Shown: one piece after another, positions 6,123 through 13,105 of the stretch
How the letters are laid out: every line of letters starts with the position of its first letter
How positions within the stretch are numbered: position 1 is the stretch's first letter
The notes under the pieces: model-generated
What the model was told of the DNA's origin: nothing
Database searches by the model: none
The model's input: the letters and a program-made list of their open reading frames with translations, nothing else
Made by a program: the position numbers and the translations under genes
Assembly (NCBI GenBank): GCA_964540415.1
Contig: CAZIMM010000060.1
Span: 1-13,105 of the forward strand
DNA length: 13,105 nucleotides
Direction of reading: 5' to 3'
DNA from: CAZIMM01 sp964540415
GTDB lineage: Bacteria; Bacillota; Clostridia; Oscillospirales; Acutalibacteraceae

Positions 6123-7319
6123 TTATCCCTCCGGCATGAAAATCGTTCCCTTGGCAAACTCATTGTAGTCCAGCGCGCCGACAATTTTGCCTGCGGAGAC
6201 ATAGAGCCTTGGCACACGGCTTGAAATGCCGCAAATGATTTCGTAGTTTATTACTCCCGCCGCCTCGGCAACCTCGTCAACACTGATGGTTTTTCCCCCG
6301 TCACTGCCGAAAATTGTTACAACGTCATCCTGTCTTACGTCATCAATATCCGTCACATCAACCATGAGCTGGTCCATGCAAACTCTGCCGATAATGTTTG
6401 CATAACAGCCGTTTATGAGCACCCTGCCCTTGTTTGAGAGGGCGCGCGGATAACCGTCGGCATAACCCACGGGAATTGTTGCAACACGGGTTGGCTTGGA
6501 GGCGGTGTAGGTTGCGCCGTAGCTGATTGTGTCGCCCTTGCCGACTGTTTTTATGTATGCCACATGGCTTTTGATCTGCATTGCCGGACGCAGCTTCAGC
6601 GGGCTGTTTTTGACCTCATCCGAGGGGTAAAGCCCGTATGTTATTATTCCGCACCTGACCATGTCCATATAGTCACGATTCAAAGTCAGCACTCCGGCAC
6701 TATTGCTGAAATGCTTGATCGGAATATGGATGCCGCTGTTCTCAATCCTGTCAACAAAATCCTCAAAGCGTTTCAGTTGCATTTGGGTGAACTCGGTGTC
6801 ACAGGTGTCCGCACAGGAAAGGTGTGTGAAAACGCCGTCAATAATAACATTGTCAAGCTTTGCGATTTTTTTGATTTCCTCAAGGCTTTCGTCGCTCGGT
6901 ACAAACCCGATGCGTCCCATACCCGTGTCAATCTTGATATGTATTTTCAGCTGCTTTCCCATGCTTTTTGCCGCGTGGGAAAGCAGCTTTGCGGTTTCAT
7001 ACTGAAAAACGGTCGGCATAATATCATATTGAACCAACCGATCGTACGCTGCGGGAAAAACGAAGCCGAGAATCAAAATCGGACTGTCAATCCCGTTGAT
7101 TCTGAGGGCACGCGCTTCCCCGATTGTTGCAACTCCGTAGCCGTAAACTCCGAGAGATTTCAGCTCGTGCGCAAGAGGGATTGCACCGTGACCGTACCCG
7201 TCCGCCTTGACAACGGCAAGTATTTTTGTTCCAGCGCCGATTTTTGAGCGTATGGCATCAATGTTGAAGCGTATCGCGTCGAGGTCAACCTCGGCATATA
7301 TTCTCATTCTTTCAACCAT
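6123..7319 (-). CDS. alr: Alanine racemase (PLP-dependent)
   Basis: Interconverts L- and D-alanine in the cytoplasm and supplies D-Ala for peptidoglycan. 398 residues, close to the family's usual 370-400. The N-terminal TIM-barrel contains the PLP lysine in VVKADGYGHG (K38). The C-terminal beta domain contains the opposing catalytic tyrosine in TISYGATY (Y267) and the conserved GRVCMDQLMVDVT (about 311-323). The IKIDTGMGRIGF motif and the end pattern ISSRVPRLY also fit. The start is ATG 7317-7319, with GAGAGG (complement of 7329-7334) nine bases upstream; an alternative in-frame Met is codon 5. It is the last gene of the leftward series, 31 bases after metY, and is followed by the shared terminator at 6070-6109. 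Confidence 0.96.
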   Translation of the reverse strand: MVERMRIYAEVDLDAIRFNIDAIRSKIGAGTKILAVVKADGYGHGAIPLAHELKSLGVYGYGVATIGEARALRINGIDSPILILGFVFPAAYDRLVQYDIMPTVFQYETAKLLSHAAKSMGKQLKIHIKIDTGMGRIGFVPSDESLEEIKKIAKLDNVIIDGVFTHLSCADTCDTEFTQMQLKRFEDFVDRIENSGIHIPIKHFSNSAGVLTLNRDYMDMVRCGIITYGLYPSDEVKNSPLKLRPAMQIKSHVAYIKTVGKGDTISYGATYTASKPTRVATIPVGYADGYPRALSNKGRVLINGCYANIIGRVCMDQLMVDVTDIDDVRQDDVVTIFGSDGGKTISVDEVAEAAGVINYEIICGISSRVPRLYVSAGKIVGALDYNEFAKGTIFMPEG

Positions 7320-7350
7320 GGTTTTGTACCTCTCAACCGATTATCGGAAA

Positions 7351-8628
7351 TCAGATTTTTGCAAGCGCCTGCTCAAGGTCGGCAATAATGTCACTGACAT
7401 CCTCAATGCCGACAGACAGCCTGACAAGATCCTCCGGCACTCCGCATTCCTCAAGCTGCTCGGCGGAGAGCTGACGGTGAGTTGTGCTCGCCGGGTGAAG
7501 CGCGCAGGTGCGGCAATCGGCAACGTGGGTGACAATTGCGGCAAGCCTGAGGCTGTCCATAAACACTGTTGCCGCCTCACGTCCTCCCTTGACACCGAAG
7601 GATATGACTCCGCTTGAACCGTTCGGGAAATACTTCTGAGAAAGCTCATAATACTTGCTGCCCTTGAGCGAGGGATAGTTTATCCAGCCGACCTTTTCGT
7701 GCTTTGACAGATATTCCGCAACGGCTGTCGCATTTTCGCAATGCTTTTGCATCCTCAGAGCAAGCGTTTCAAGCCCGATGTTCAGCAAGAAAGAATTGTT
7801 CGGCGACGGTATTGAGCCGAGATCCCTCATGAGCTGTGCAACAGCCTTTTGAATGAACGCCATTTTTCCGAAGCTTTCGGTGTAAACAATTCCGTGATAT
7901 GACTCATCCGGCGTTGTCAGCCCCGGGAATTTGTCGTTCTGCGTCCAGTCGAAATTTCCGCTGTCAACAATAGCGCCGCCGACGCAGGTTGCGTGGCCGT
8001 CCATATACTTTGTTGTTGAATGAACAACAATATCCGCGCCGAATTCGAACGGGCGGCAATTGATTGGGGTCAAAAACGTGTTGTCCACGATGAGGGGCAC
8101 TCCGTTTTCGTGCGCGGCTTTTGCAAAAACGCCGATGTCAAGAGCAACAAGCGAGGGATTTGAAAGCGTCTCCGCAAAAACTGCCTTCGTGTTGGGCTTG
8201 AACTCCGCGCAAAGCTCCTCATAAGTTGAATCCGGTTTTACAAAAGTAAAGTCGATTCCGAGTTTTCTGAGTGTCACTCCGAAAAGATTGACAGTTCCGC
8301 CGTAAATCGCCGCGGAGCTGATAACGTGGTCTCCTGCGGAGCAGATATTGAGAATTGCAAACAGATTTGCTGCCTGGCCTGACGAGGTAAGAACAGCGCC
8401 TATACCGCCCTCGAGGTCTGCGATTTTTGCCGCCACAGCATCATTGGTCGGGTTCTGAAGGCGGGTGTAAAAATATCCGCTGCTCTGCAAATCAAAAAGC
8501 TTGCCCATTTCCTCGCTTGATTCGTATTTGTAAGTTGTGCTTTGAATAATCGGCAGAACCCTCGGCTCACCGTTCTTCGGGCTGTAGCCCGACTGCACAC
8601 ATTTTGTTCCTATTTTATAATCTGACAT
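7351..8628 (-). CDS. metY: O-acetylhomoserine sulfhydrylase / aminocarboxypropyltransferase
   Basis: PLP enzyme of the Cys/Met metabolism family that condenses O-acetylhomoserine with sulfide (or methanethiol) to homocysteine (or methionine). 425 residues, the usual MetY length. Seen: GYFYTRLQNPT (51-61, phosphate-binding Tyr/Arg supplied to the neighbouring subunit), SSGQAA (82-87), the cofactor Asp in VDNTF (D182), and the PLP lysine in VVHSTTKYMDGHA (K207). The long form with ALHPASTTHRQL near the C-terminus separates MetY from the shorter cystathionine synthases and lyases. The start is ATG 8626-8628. Its Shine-Dalgarno GGAAGGA lies within the last codons of the upstream apgM-like gene, whose stop is only 6 bases away, so translation is probably coupled. 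Part of the apgM-metY-alr series. No SAM or other riboswitch is visible. Confidence 0.93.
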   Translation of the reverse strand: MSDYKIGTKCVQSGYSPKNGEPRVLPIIQSTTYKYESSEEMGKLFDLQSSGYFYTRLQNPTNDAVAAKIADLEGGIGAVLTSSGQAANLFAILNICSAGDHVISSAAIYGGTVNLFGVTLRKLGIDFTFVKPDSTYEELCAEFKPNTKAVFAETLSNPSLVALDIGVFAKAAHENGVPLIVDNTFLTPINCRPFEFGADIVVHSTTKYMDGHATCVGGAIVDSGNFDWTQNDKFPGLTTPDESYHGIVYTESFGKMAFIQKAVAQLMRDLGSIPSPNNSFLLNIGLETLALRMQKHCENATAVAEYLSKHEKVGWINYPSLKGSKYYELSQKYFPNGSSGVISFGVKGGREAATVFMDSLRLAAIVTHVADCRTCALHPASTTHRQLSAEQLEECGVPEDLVRLSVGIEDVSDIIADLEQALAKI

Positions 8629-8634
8629 ATTATC

Positions 8635-9559
8635 TTAATCCTTCCCGATAAATTTTTTCATAAGATCCGGACCGAAGTCCACAAACACGCCTGTGTTCGC
8701 GGCGGTGTTTTCATTGAAAGATGAAACTCCGCTGTCCGCTTGATTTCTGCTGTCAAAAATCATATACGGCACCGGGTCCCTTGCATGGGTACCCGTAACT
8801 ATTGGTGTCGGATGGTCGGGCAGCGCCATGAGTTTGTATTCTCCGAAGCCTTCAAGCGCCTTGAGCACAACCGGCAGCACCTTTTCGTCAATCAGCTCAA
8901 TCGAGCGCACCTTGTTTTCCGGCTCGTTGCGGTGTCCGCACTCGTCGGGGGCTTCAATATGAAGATAAACGAAGTCAGAGCCTGAGTTCAGCTCATCAAC
9001 GACAGCGTTTGCCTTGCCCTCAAAGTTTGTGTCAATATAGCCCGTTGCACCCTCGACCTCCGGCGTGCGCATTCGTGCGCACTTGCCGATTCCCTTGAGG
9101 AGGTCAACCGCAGAAATCACGCTGCCTTTCAAACCGAACTTTTCTTCAAATGACGGCAGAGACGGCCTTTTGCCCTCGCCCCAGAGCCAAATCGTGTTCG
9201 CCGGTGATTTGCCCTCGGCGATGCGTTTGAGATTCACCGGATGGTCTTTCAGGATTGCATAGCTTTTTTTCATCATTTCGACAAGCTTTTCGGCGTTCGG
9301 AGACGTCGAAAGATATTCGCCGATTTTTCTGCCGGAAATGTCGTGCGGCGGGGTCATGTTTCCGAGATCGGTTGTACCGCCGTGCCAGATAAGGCAGTGG
9401 CGGTAGCTCACGCCGCTGTAAAATTCAAATTCGCCGCCGCCGAAGCGCTCGTTGACGGCTTTTATGAGCTGAGCCGCTTCCTCACTCGAAATATCGCCCG
9501 CGGAGTAGTCAAGCATTTTTTTGTCATCGTAATTTGCCTCGTCGCTCAGCGTTACCACA
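8635..9559 (-). CDS. ApgM-type 2,3-BPG-independent phosphoglycerate mutase-like protein, C-terminal part (copy A)
   Basis: Alkaline-phosphatase-superfamily enzyme of the archaeal-type ApgM group, which interconverts 3- and 2-phosphoglycerate. About 308 codons are present and the N-terminus is lost at the N-run. With the missing ~97 residues the protein would be about 405, the family's normal size. Residue numbers here count from the GTG codon at 9556-9558. Visible: TLSDE, WHGGTTDLGNMTPPHD, WLWGEGKRPSLPSFEEKFG, the metal-site motif HIEAPDECGH (D205, H209), and DHPTPIVTGTHARDPVPY (D248, H249, H258). Its first 48 residues repeat the region at the end of the fragment across the gap at only 56% identity, so the two are not one gene. 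A bacterial branch of this family has been proposed to be a homoserine kinase, and the neighbour here is metY, so substrate is uncertain. Its stop lies 6 bases before metY. Confidence 0.85.
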
Positions 9560-9569
9560 NNNNNNNNNN
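9560..9569. other. Scaffold gap (10 N) between two apgM-like fragments
   Basis: Ten N of nominal length. Coding sequence on both sides belongs to the same family but covers overlapping, non-identical parts of the protein. If the join is true, about 1.1 kb (the rest of copy B plus the start of copy A) is missing. If not, the scaffold is chimeric here. Confidence 0.95.
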
Positions 9570-10004
9570 GCTGTAAAAATCAAACAGCTCACTTCCGAAC
9601 TCCTTCTGGACAGTATCGATTATCTGCGCCGCCTCATCCGTGTGGATATCGCCGCCGGAATAATCAAGCATCGTCTTTTGCGTAAAATCATCCTCGTCAC
9701 TCAAGGTGACAAGATTGCAGCGCAGGGCGATATCTGTATCCAGCATTTTTACGCCGATGCTCACAGCCTCAAGCGGTGAACGCCCGGTATAATACTTTTT
9801 GGGGTCATATCCCATTACGCTCAGATTTGCCACGTCGCTGCCCGGCTTCAGGCCGTCGGCAACGGTTCGCACCAAGCCAACCTCTCCCCTTGCCGCAAGA
9901 GAGTCGAGCAGGGGCTTTTTTGCAACCTCCATCGGAGTTTTGCCGTTGAGCGCCGGAACGGGATAATCCGCCATCCCATCATAAAGAATAACAACATATT
10001 TCAT
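9570..10004 (-). CDS. ApgM-type phosphoglycerate mutase-like protein, N-terminal part (copy B)
   Basis: First 145 residues of a second protein of the ApgM group, cut by the N-run; about 260 residues should follow. Seen: the metal-binding Asp in ILYDGMADYP (D9), a probable nucleophile region PGSDVANLSVMGYDP (Ser56 in GSD), the substrate-binding stretch YYTGRSPLEA, and RCNLVTLSDE. The start is ATG 10002-10004, with AGAGGT nine bases upstream. Residues 98-145 align without gaps to the start of copy A, with 27 of 48 identical, and both diverge throughout rather than at the ends. It lies 46 bases downstream of the propeller-type gene and probably shares its transcript. It could be the true phosphoglycerate mutase and copy A a homoserine-kinase-like relative, or the reverse; the sequence does not decide. 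Confidence 0.85.
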
Positions 10005-10050
10005 AACACAAGTACCTCTATTTTATTTCGCGCCGAAAAATGCTTTTGGC

Positions 10051-11837
10051 TTATTTTTGGTTAAGTATTTTGAACAGCTCGTCATATTCAATGTTGCTGT
10101 TCCTGCCTTCCTCCTTAAGCACGCCGTGATACCGCGCAATCCAGTAAGGCATAATCATATTGTAAGAAACAGAAAGCCTTCTGTGAGTGATTCCGCTCTT
10201 TGCGTGAAAAAAGTTCGTTCCGCTTGCGCCGCGCTCGTCCATTGCGACGGCGTATGGAATGTCCCTGTCCCTGTACCACAACATTCCGCCCTCCTCGCGC
10301 AGGTCGGGCCGTGTGGTGTTGTCAATCAACATCTCGCGTGAATTCACCGGATAGCGGTTCAGCTGCCACTTGAGCATATCAATACACGAGCGGCCGAAAG
10401 CATCAAACTGTTCTTCCTCGGGGTGAAGGAGCTGATATACAAGCGACCATTCAACATCACGGGCATACTTTTCGAGCGCCCACCAGCCCTCGGAACCCTT
10501 GCGGTATTTTTCAATGAGAACAGGATCGGTCTCCAACTGCGAAAGAGTGTAAAACGCAACAGCCGCCATTCTCACGTCCGAATAATTCATCACGCGAACC
10601 ACAACCGGGAAGATCTCCTCTGACGGAAGTTCGGGATTCCCGAAGAACTCACGGATGAGGTACTCACAGCGTGCAAAGTGTTCGCCGCACAAATCCGCAT
10701 AACGATAAGGCTCATCAAGCGCCAGTTTGCGGTATTCCTCCTCCCACTGAGCATCGCCCGTTATATGATAGGCAACCTTAAAGAGCTGAAGCAATATTGT
10801 TGTGCCGAGAGGCGCGTCCGGGAAGCCGTCAGCCCCCTTGTTCATATAGTATTCACGGGTCATTCTCGCCCAGGAGGTCGGCTGGCCGCCCGCGTCAATC
10901 AGGCTGCCCCCGTTTTCCTTCATGTGCTTTGCGTGGCGGGCAACAATCGTTTTGATGATTTCGCCGAGCTCCGGATCATCGGGTGCAAGAATATCATATG
11001 CAAGATGCCAGACGGCATAGTGGCCGACAAGCTCGTCATTTGAAGTGTCGCCCTTAAAAGTGATGTCGTCATCGCCCCATGGCTTACCCGTGACGGGATT
11101 GTTTTCCTCTGTGTAAAGCCTGCGCAGCCGCTCGGGAATCGGCATTGTACTGTCAACCGAAAGCAGAGCGGGGGTATCGTCACCCTTGTAAGTTGTTGTC
11201 GGAACACGGACAGAAATAAGCTTTCCGTCTGCATTGTATTTTTTGCGGTAAAAAACGCCGTCGCTGTATGGTATCGGGTCATTTACAGGGTCATTGACAT
11301 GATAAGACCTTGCAATGAAACCTTCAACATTTTTAAAAACAATTTCCGGCATGGCGTCACCCGTTGCCCAGTCCTCGGGGACGGCAGGTCCGAGCTTTGC
11401 ATGGTTGCAGCCGAGAAGGTTTTCATCGGGCAAATTTATTTTGAACTCCCTGCCCTCTCTGAGATAGGCCGCGGACGCTCTGTTCGTTCCCGGCTCGTTG
11501 TACCTTACAAAAGCCGGCACGCAGCCTTTCCACGACGGGATGTACGCAAGGAGCAGAACAGCCTCGGTGTGTCTGGTTGCAATTTGCTTTGCACGGGCAA
11601 GCTCTTCGGGCGGCGTGTCGGGGTCATCCCTCAGCACGGCATACCTGCAAAGCTCTCCCATTGTGACGAGGGATGTCCACAAGCCGTCATTATCAGATTC
11701 ATTGCCGCGCCAGCAATTGTTTTTTTCATCCCATCTCGCACCGCTGAGCATTCCGCGCCGCTGAACAACGCGGAAGTTCACCTCGGAGAGGAAATCGGCT
11801 TTTTCTGAGCCAAGATCGATAATTCGGCCAAACCAGT
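10051..11837 (-). CDS. Protein of unknown function with helical-toroid-like region, C-terminal part
   Basis: About 594 codons open from the N-run to a TAA at 10051. I do not assign an enzyme. After an opening stretch (ADFLSEVNFRVVQRRGML), the pattern NESDNDGLWTSLVTMGELCRYAV, a following repeat of helices, and a later CVPAFVRY are like proteins I recall as 'two-component regulator propeller domain-containing' in which propeller blades precede a six-hairpin-like domain. Other conserved-looking stretches are GHYAVWHLAYDIL, GGQPTSWARMTREYYMNKG, and an Asp/Tyr-rich end with YNMIMPYWIARYHG. The segment is rich in Trp, Tyr and Arg, as in sugar-binding proteins. It almost certainly continues the N-terminal piece at 11848-12229, since neither piece repeats the other and both fit one family layout. 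No membrane segment is seen. Its stop is 46 bases before the apgM copy B start. Confidence 0.75.
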
Positions 11838-11847
11838 NNNNNNNNNN
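11838..11847. other. Scaffold gap (10 N) inside the propeller-type gene
   Basis: Ten N of nominal length. The flanking reading frames (- strand) do not repeat each other and plausibly belong to one gene, so the missing piece may be short. The frames on the two sides differ if the gap is taken as exactly 10 bases, which is expected for a placeholder and is not evidence of a frameshift. Confidence 0.95.
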
Positions 11848-12229
11848 GGTGAGAAACGCCTGTTTCGGTGAGGACATATACTCCGCGGTCACCGTCGCCC
11901 TCAACAGCGAGGACAAGGTTATCCTTGAGATATGCGGTTGCGCGGAAGCAGCGGATTCTGTCAAGCTCTTCGGGCTCGGTTTCGTCAATTCGCCAGAGCC
12001 CTTCGTTGCTTCCGAGCCACAGAACTCCGTTGTCTTCAAAAGTGCAATTTATGTCGTCGGGGGAGAGAAAATCCGGAAGGCGCTCCGTTTGTCCTTCAGT
12101 CAGGGCTGTTTTCGGCAACGCTTTTAGCCGAGCTGCAAGTTCAGGATTATCATGAATATCCCATCTCAAAGCAATGCTTTGCAGAGTCTCTTTCAGTATA
12201 CCCGGTTTTCCGAAATAGTCTTTCTTCAC
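11848..12229 (-). CDS. Same propeller-type protein of unknown function, N-terminal part
   Basis: First 127 residues before the gap. Residues 64-80 contain a beta-propeller blade of the regulator-propeller kind, NGVLWLGSNEGLWRID, followed by a second blade-like strand GDRGVYVLTETGV at about 113-125. No signal peptide is seen, so a cytoplasmic location is likely. The start is taken as GTG 12227-12229: a perfect AGGAGG (complement of 12238-12243) is eight bases upstream. The upstream in-frame ATG at 12257-12259 would place the Shine-Dalgarno inside the gene and lies just at or before the predicted transcription start. Joined with the C-terminal part the protein has at least 721 residues. It is the first gene of the leftward series, so it may share regulation with the apgM-like, metY and alr genes. 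Confidence 0.75.
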
Positions 12230-12261
12230 TTGTTCAACCTCCTCACGATATAAACACATTC

Positions 12262-12291
12262 AGTATAACACTTTCAATGGCAGGATTGCAA
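12262..12291 (-). promoter_or_regulatory. Promoter for the leftward propeller-type gene series
   Basis: On the - strand TTGCAA (complement of 12286-12291) and TATACT (complement of 12262-12267) are 18 bases apart. Transcription would begin near 12255, about 26 bases before the GTG start at 12229. This supports the GTG start over the ATG at 12259. Confidence 0.6.
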
Positions 12292-12337
12292 CAGATTTAA
12301 TACAAATATTATCAATAAAAAAGTGAAATGAAAAAAG

Positions 12338-12366
12338 TTGAAAAAAGCACTCTTTTGTGCTATTAT
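12338..12366 (+). promoter_or_regulatory. Promoter for the metallophosphoesterase gene, with inverted repeat in the spacer
   Basis: TTGAAA (12338-12343) and TATTAT (12361-12366) are 17 bases apart. AGCAC (12346-12350) and GTGCT (12357-12361) form an inverted repeat across the spacer, reaching the first base of the -10 box; this could be a small operator or chance. The start of transcription would be near 12373. Confidence 0.65.
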
Positions 12367-12415
12367 TTTCAGAGCAAATATCACCGGAGTTTTATCTGCG
12401 AAAGGACATATATGT

Positions 12416-13105
12416 ATGGACATCAATGAATTGCTGACGTTAAAGCAAGAGCTTCGTTTCAACAAAGACGGCAAATTTAAAATTCTGCTCATGTCGGATT
12501 TGCATGCCGGTGTCGGCTTCAGTAAACAGCTTTCGGTTGCAATTGAGGCAGTTGTTAACGAGACACAGCCGGACCTTGTGCTCATAAACGGAGACACCTC
12601 CGGGCCCGGCCGCGTCCATGTGGAAACGCAGGAGCAGCTTCGTGAAGTGCTTGCGCTGCTGAGCGAGCCGATGGAAAAGCGCGGAATTCCCTGGGCGCAT
12701 ACATTCGGCAACCACGACAATAATCACGGCCTGGAAAACGAAGAACAGGAGCCGGTTTATGAGGAGTTTCCGCACTGCGTGTCAAAGCGCGGCGAACCCG
12801 ACATTGACGGAGTGGGCAACTATGTTCTGCCGATTCTTTCTTCAAAGGGCGATAAAATCAAGTTCAATGTTTTCGGACTTGATTCACATAACAACATGGA
12901 ACAGTATTTCCGCGAGACTGGGCTTCCGGAGCGCAGAATCGTAATGCCCTACATTGCAAATTACGGGCGTGATTACGACACCGTGCATTTTGACCAGATC
13001 ATGTGGTATTACAACGCCTCCAAGGCTCTGGAGGAATACAACGGTGCCGCTATTCCGGCAATGATGTTTTTCCATATTCCTATACCTGAGTTCTGCATGG
13101 TCATC
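12416..13105 (+). CDS. Metallophosphoesterase (calcineurin-like), 3' end outside window
   Basis: Predicted cytoplasmic di-metal phosphohydrolase with 230 codons in the window; the gene runs off the end. Metallophosphoesterase motifs in order: SDLHAG (D28, H30), INGDT (D60), FGNHDNN (N99, H100), and FFHIPIPEF (H220), so four of the usual blocks are intact. The order and the HIPIPE block resemble the Dcr2-type group of purple-acid-like phosphoesterases (recalled); substrate unknown. The start is ATG 12416, with AAAGGA (12401-12406) nine bases upstream. The ATG at 12412 is out of frame and meets a stop after five codons. No signal peptide is evident. The gene diverges from the leftward series across a 186-base region holding a promoter for each. 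Confidence 0.9.
   Translation, partial: MDINELLTLKQELRFNKDGKFKILLMSDLHAGVGFSKQLSVAIEAVVNETQPDLVLINGDTSGPGRVHVETQEQLREVLALLSEPMEKRGIPWAHTFGNHDNNHGLENEEQEPVYEEFPHCVSKRGEPDIDGVGNYVLPILSSKGDKIKFNVFGLDSHNNMEQYFRETGLPERRIVMPYIANYGRDYDTVHFDQIMWYYNASKALEEYNGAAIPAMMFFHIPIPEFCMVI

Noticed and set aside
7320..7350. Possible riboswitch or promoter between metY and alr
   Set aside because: Only 31 bases, holding just the alr ribosome binding site.
8635..10004. A single apgM gene merely interrupted by a 10-base gap
   Set aside because: The two sides repeat the same 48-residue region with 21 differences, which one gene cannot do.
11299..11808. 169-codon + strand open frame opposite the propeller-type gene
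   Set aside because: Fully antisense to a much longer, family-like frame; no ribosome binding site or domain.
12230..12259. ATG at 12257-12259 as the start of the propeller-type gene
   Set aside because: It would sit at or before the predicted transcription start and put a perfect AGGAGG inside the coding sequence; GTG 12229 fits better.

Overview
The window looks like a scaffold from an anaerobic Firmicute of class Clostridia, most likely Oscillospiraceae/Ruminococcaceae, probably assembled from a metagenome. The reasons are the dnaK-dnaJ order, strong purine-rich ribosome binding sites, a zinc-ribbon/kinase/PASTA gene of a type common in gut Clostridia, a Big2 plus DUF4474-like surface protein, and moderate GC. 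Two runs of ten N mark scaffold joins of unknown true size, at 9560-9569 and 11838-11847. No tRNA, rRNA, CRISPR array or transposase gene was seen.

Left half, + strand. The 3' part of dnaK is followed by a complete dnaJ that starts with TTG. An intrinsic terminator follows, then a small Cys-rich YkgJ-like gene. A sigma-70-type promoter at 2872-2900 opens a roughly 190-base leader containing an AT-rich hairpin and a 120-base MITE-like inverted-repeat element. This leads into a 587-residue membrane protein kinase homologue with PASTA domains. Every key catalytic residue I could align in it is substituted, so it should be a pseudokinase. Close behind is an exported Big2/DUF4474-like protein with a hydrophobic C-terminal tail. 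A strong GNRA-loop terminator at 6070-6101 closes this unit and also lies beyond the convergent alr gene.

Right half, - strand, read from right to left. A promoter near 12262-12291 drives a gene of unknown function with a propeller-like N-terminus and a large helical-looking C-terminal region; it is split by the second gap. It is followed by apgM-type phosphoglycerate mutase-like sequence split by the first gap, then metY (O-acetylhomoserine sulfhydrylase) and alr (alanine racemase), with short spacings that suggest an operon. The two apgM pieces cannot be one gene: both encode the same 48-residue stretch at about 56% identity. Either two apgM-like genes lie in tandem with sequence missing between them, or the scaffold is chimeric. 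Linkage across 9560-9569 should be treated as unproven.

Far right, + strand. A divergent metallophosphoesterase gene with its own TTGAAA-N17-TATTAT promoter runs off the end of the window.

The most interesting items are the PASTA pseudokinase with its surface-protein neighbour, the two apgM-like paralogues beside metY (raising a homoserine-kinase-like role for one of them), and the inverted-repeat element inserted in the kinase leader.
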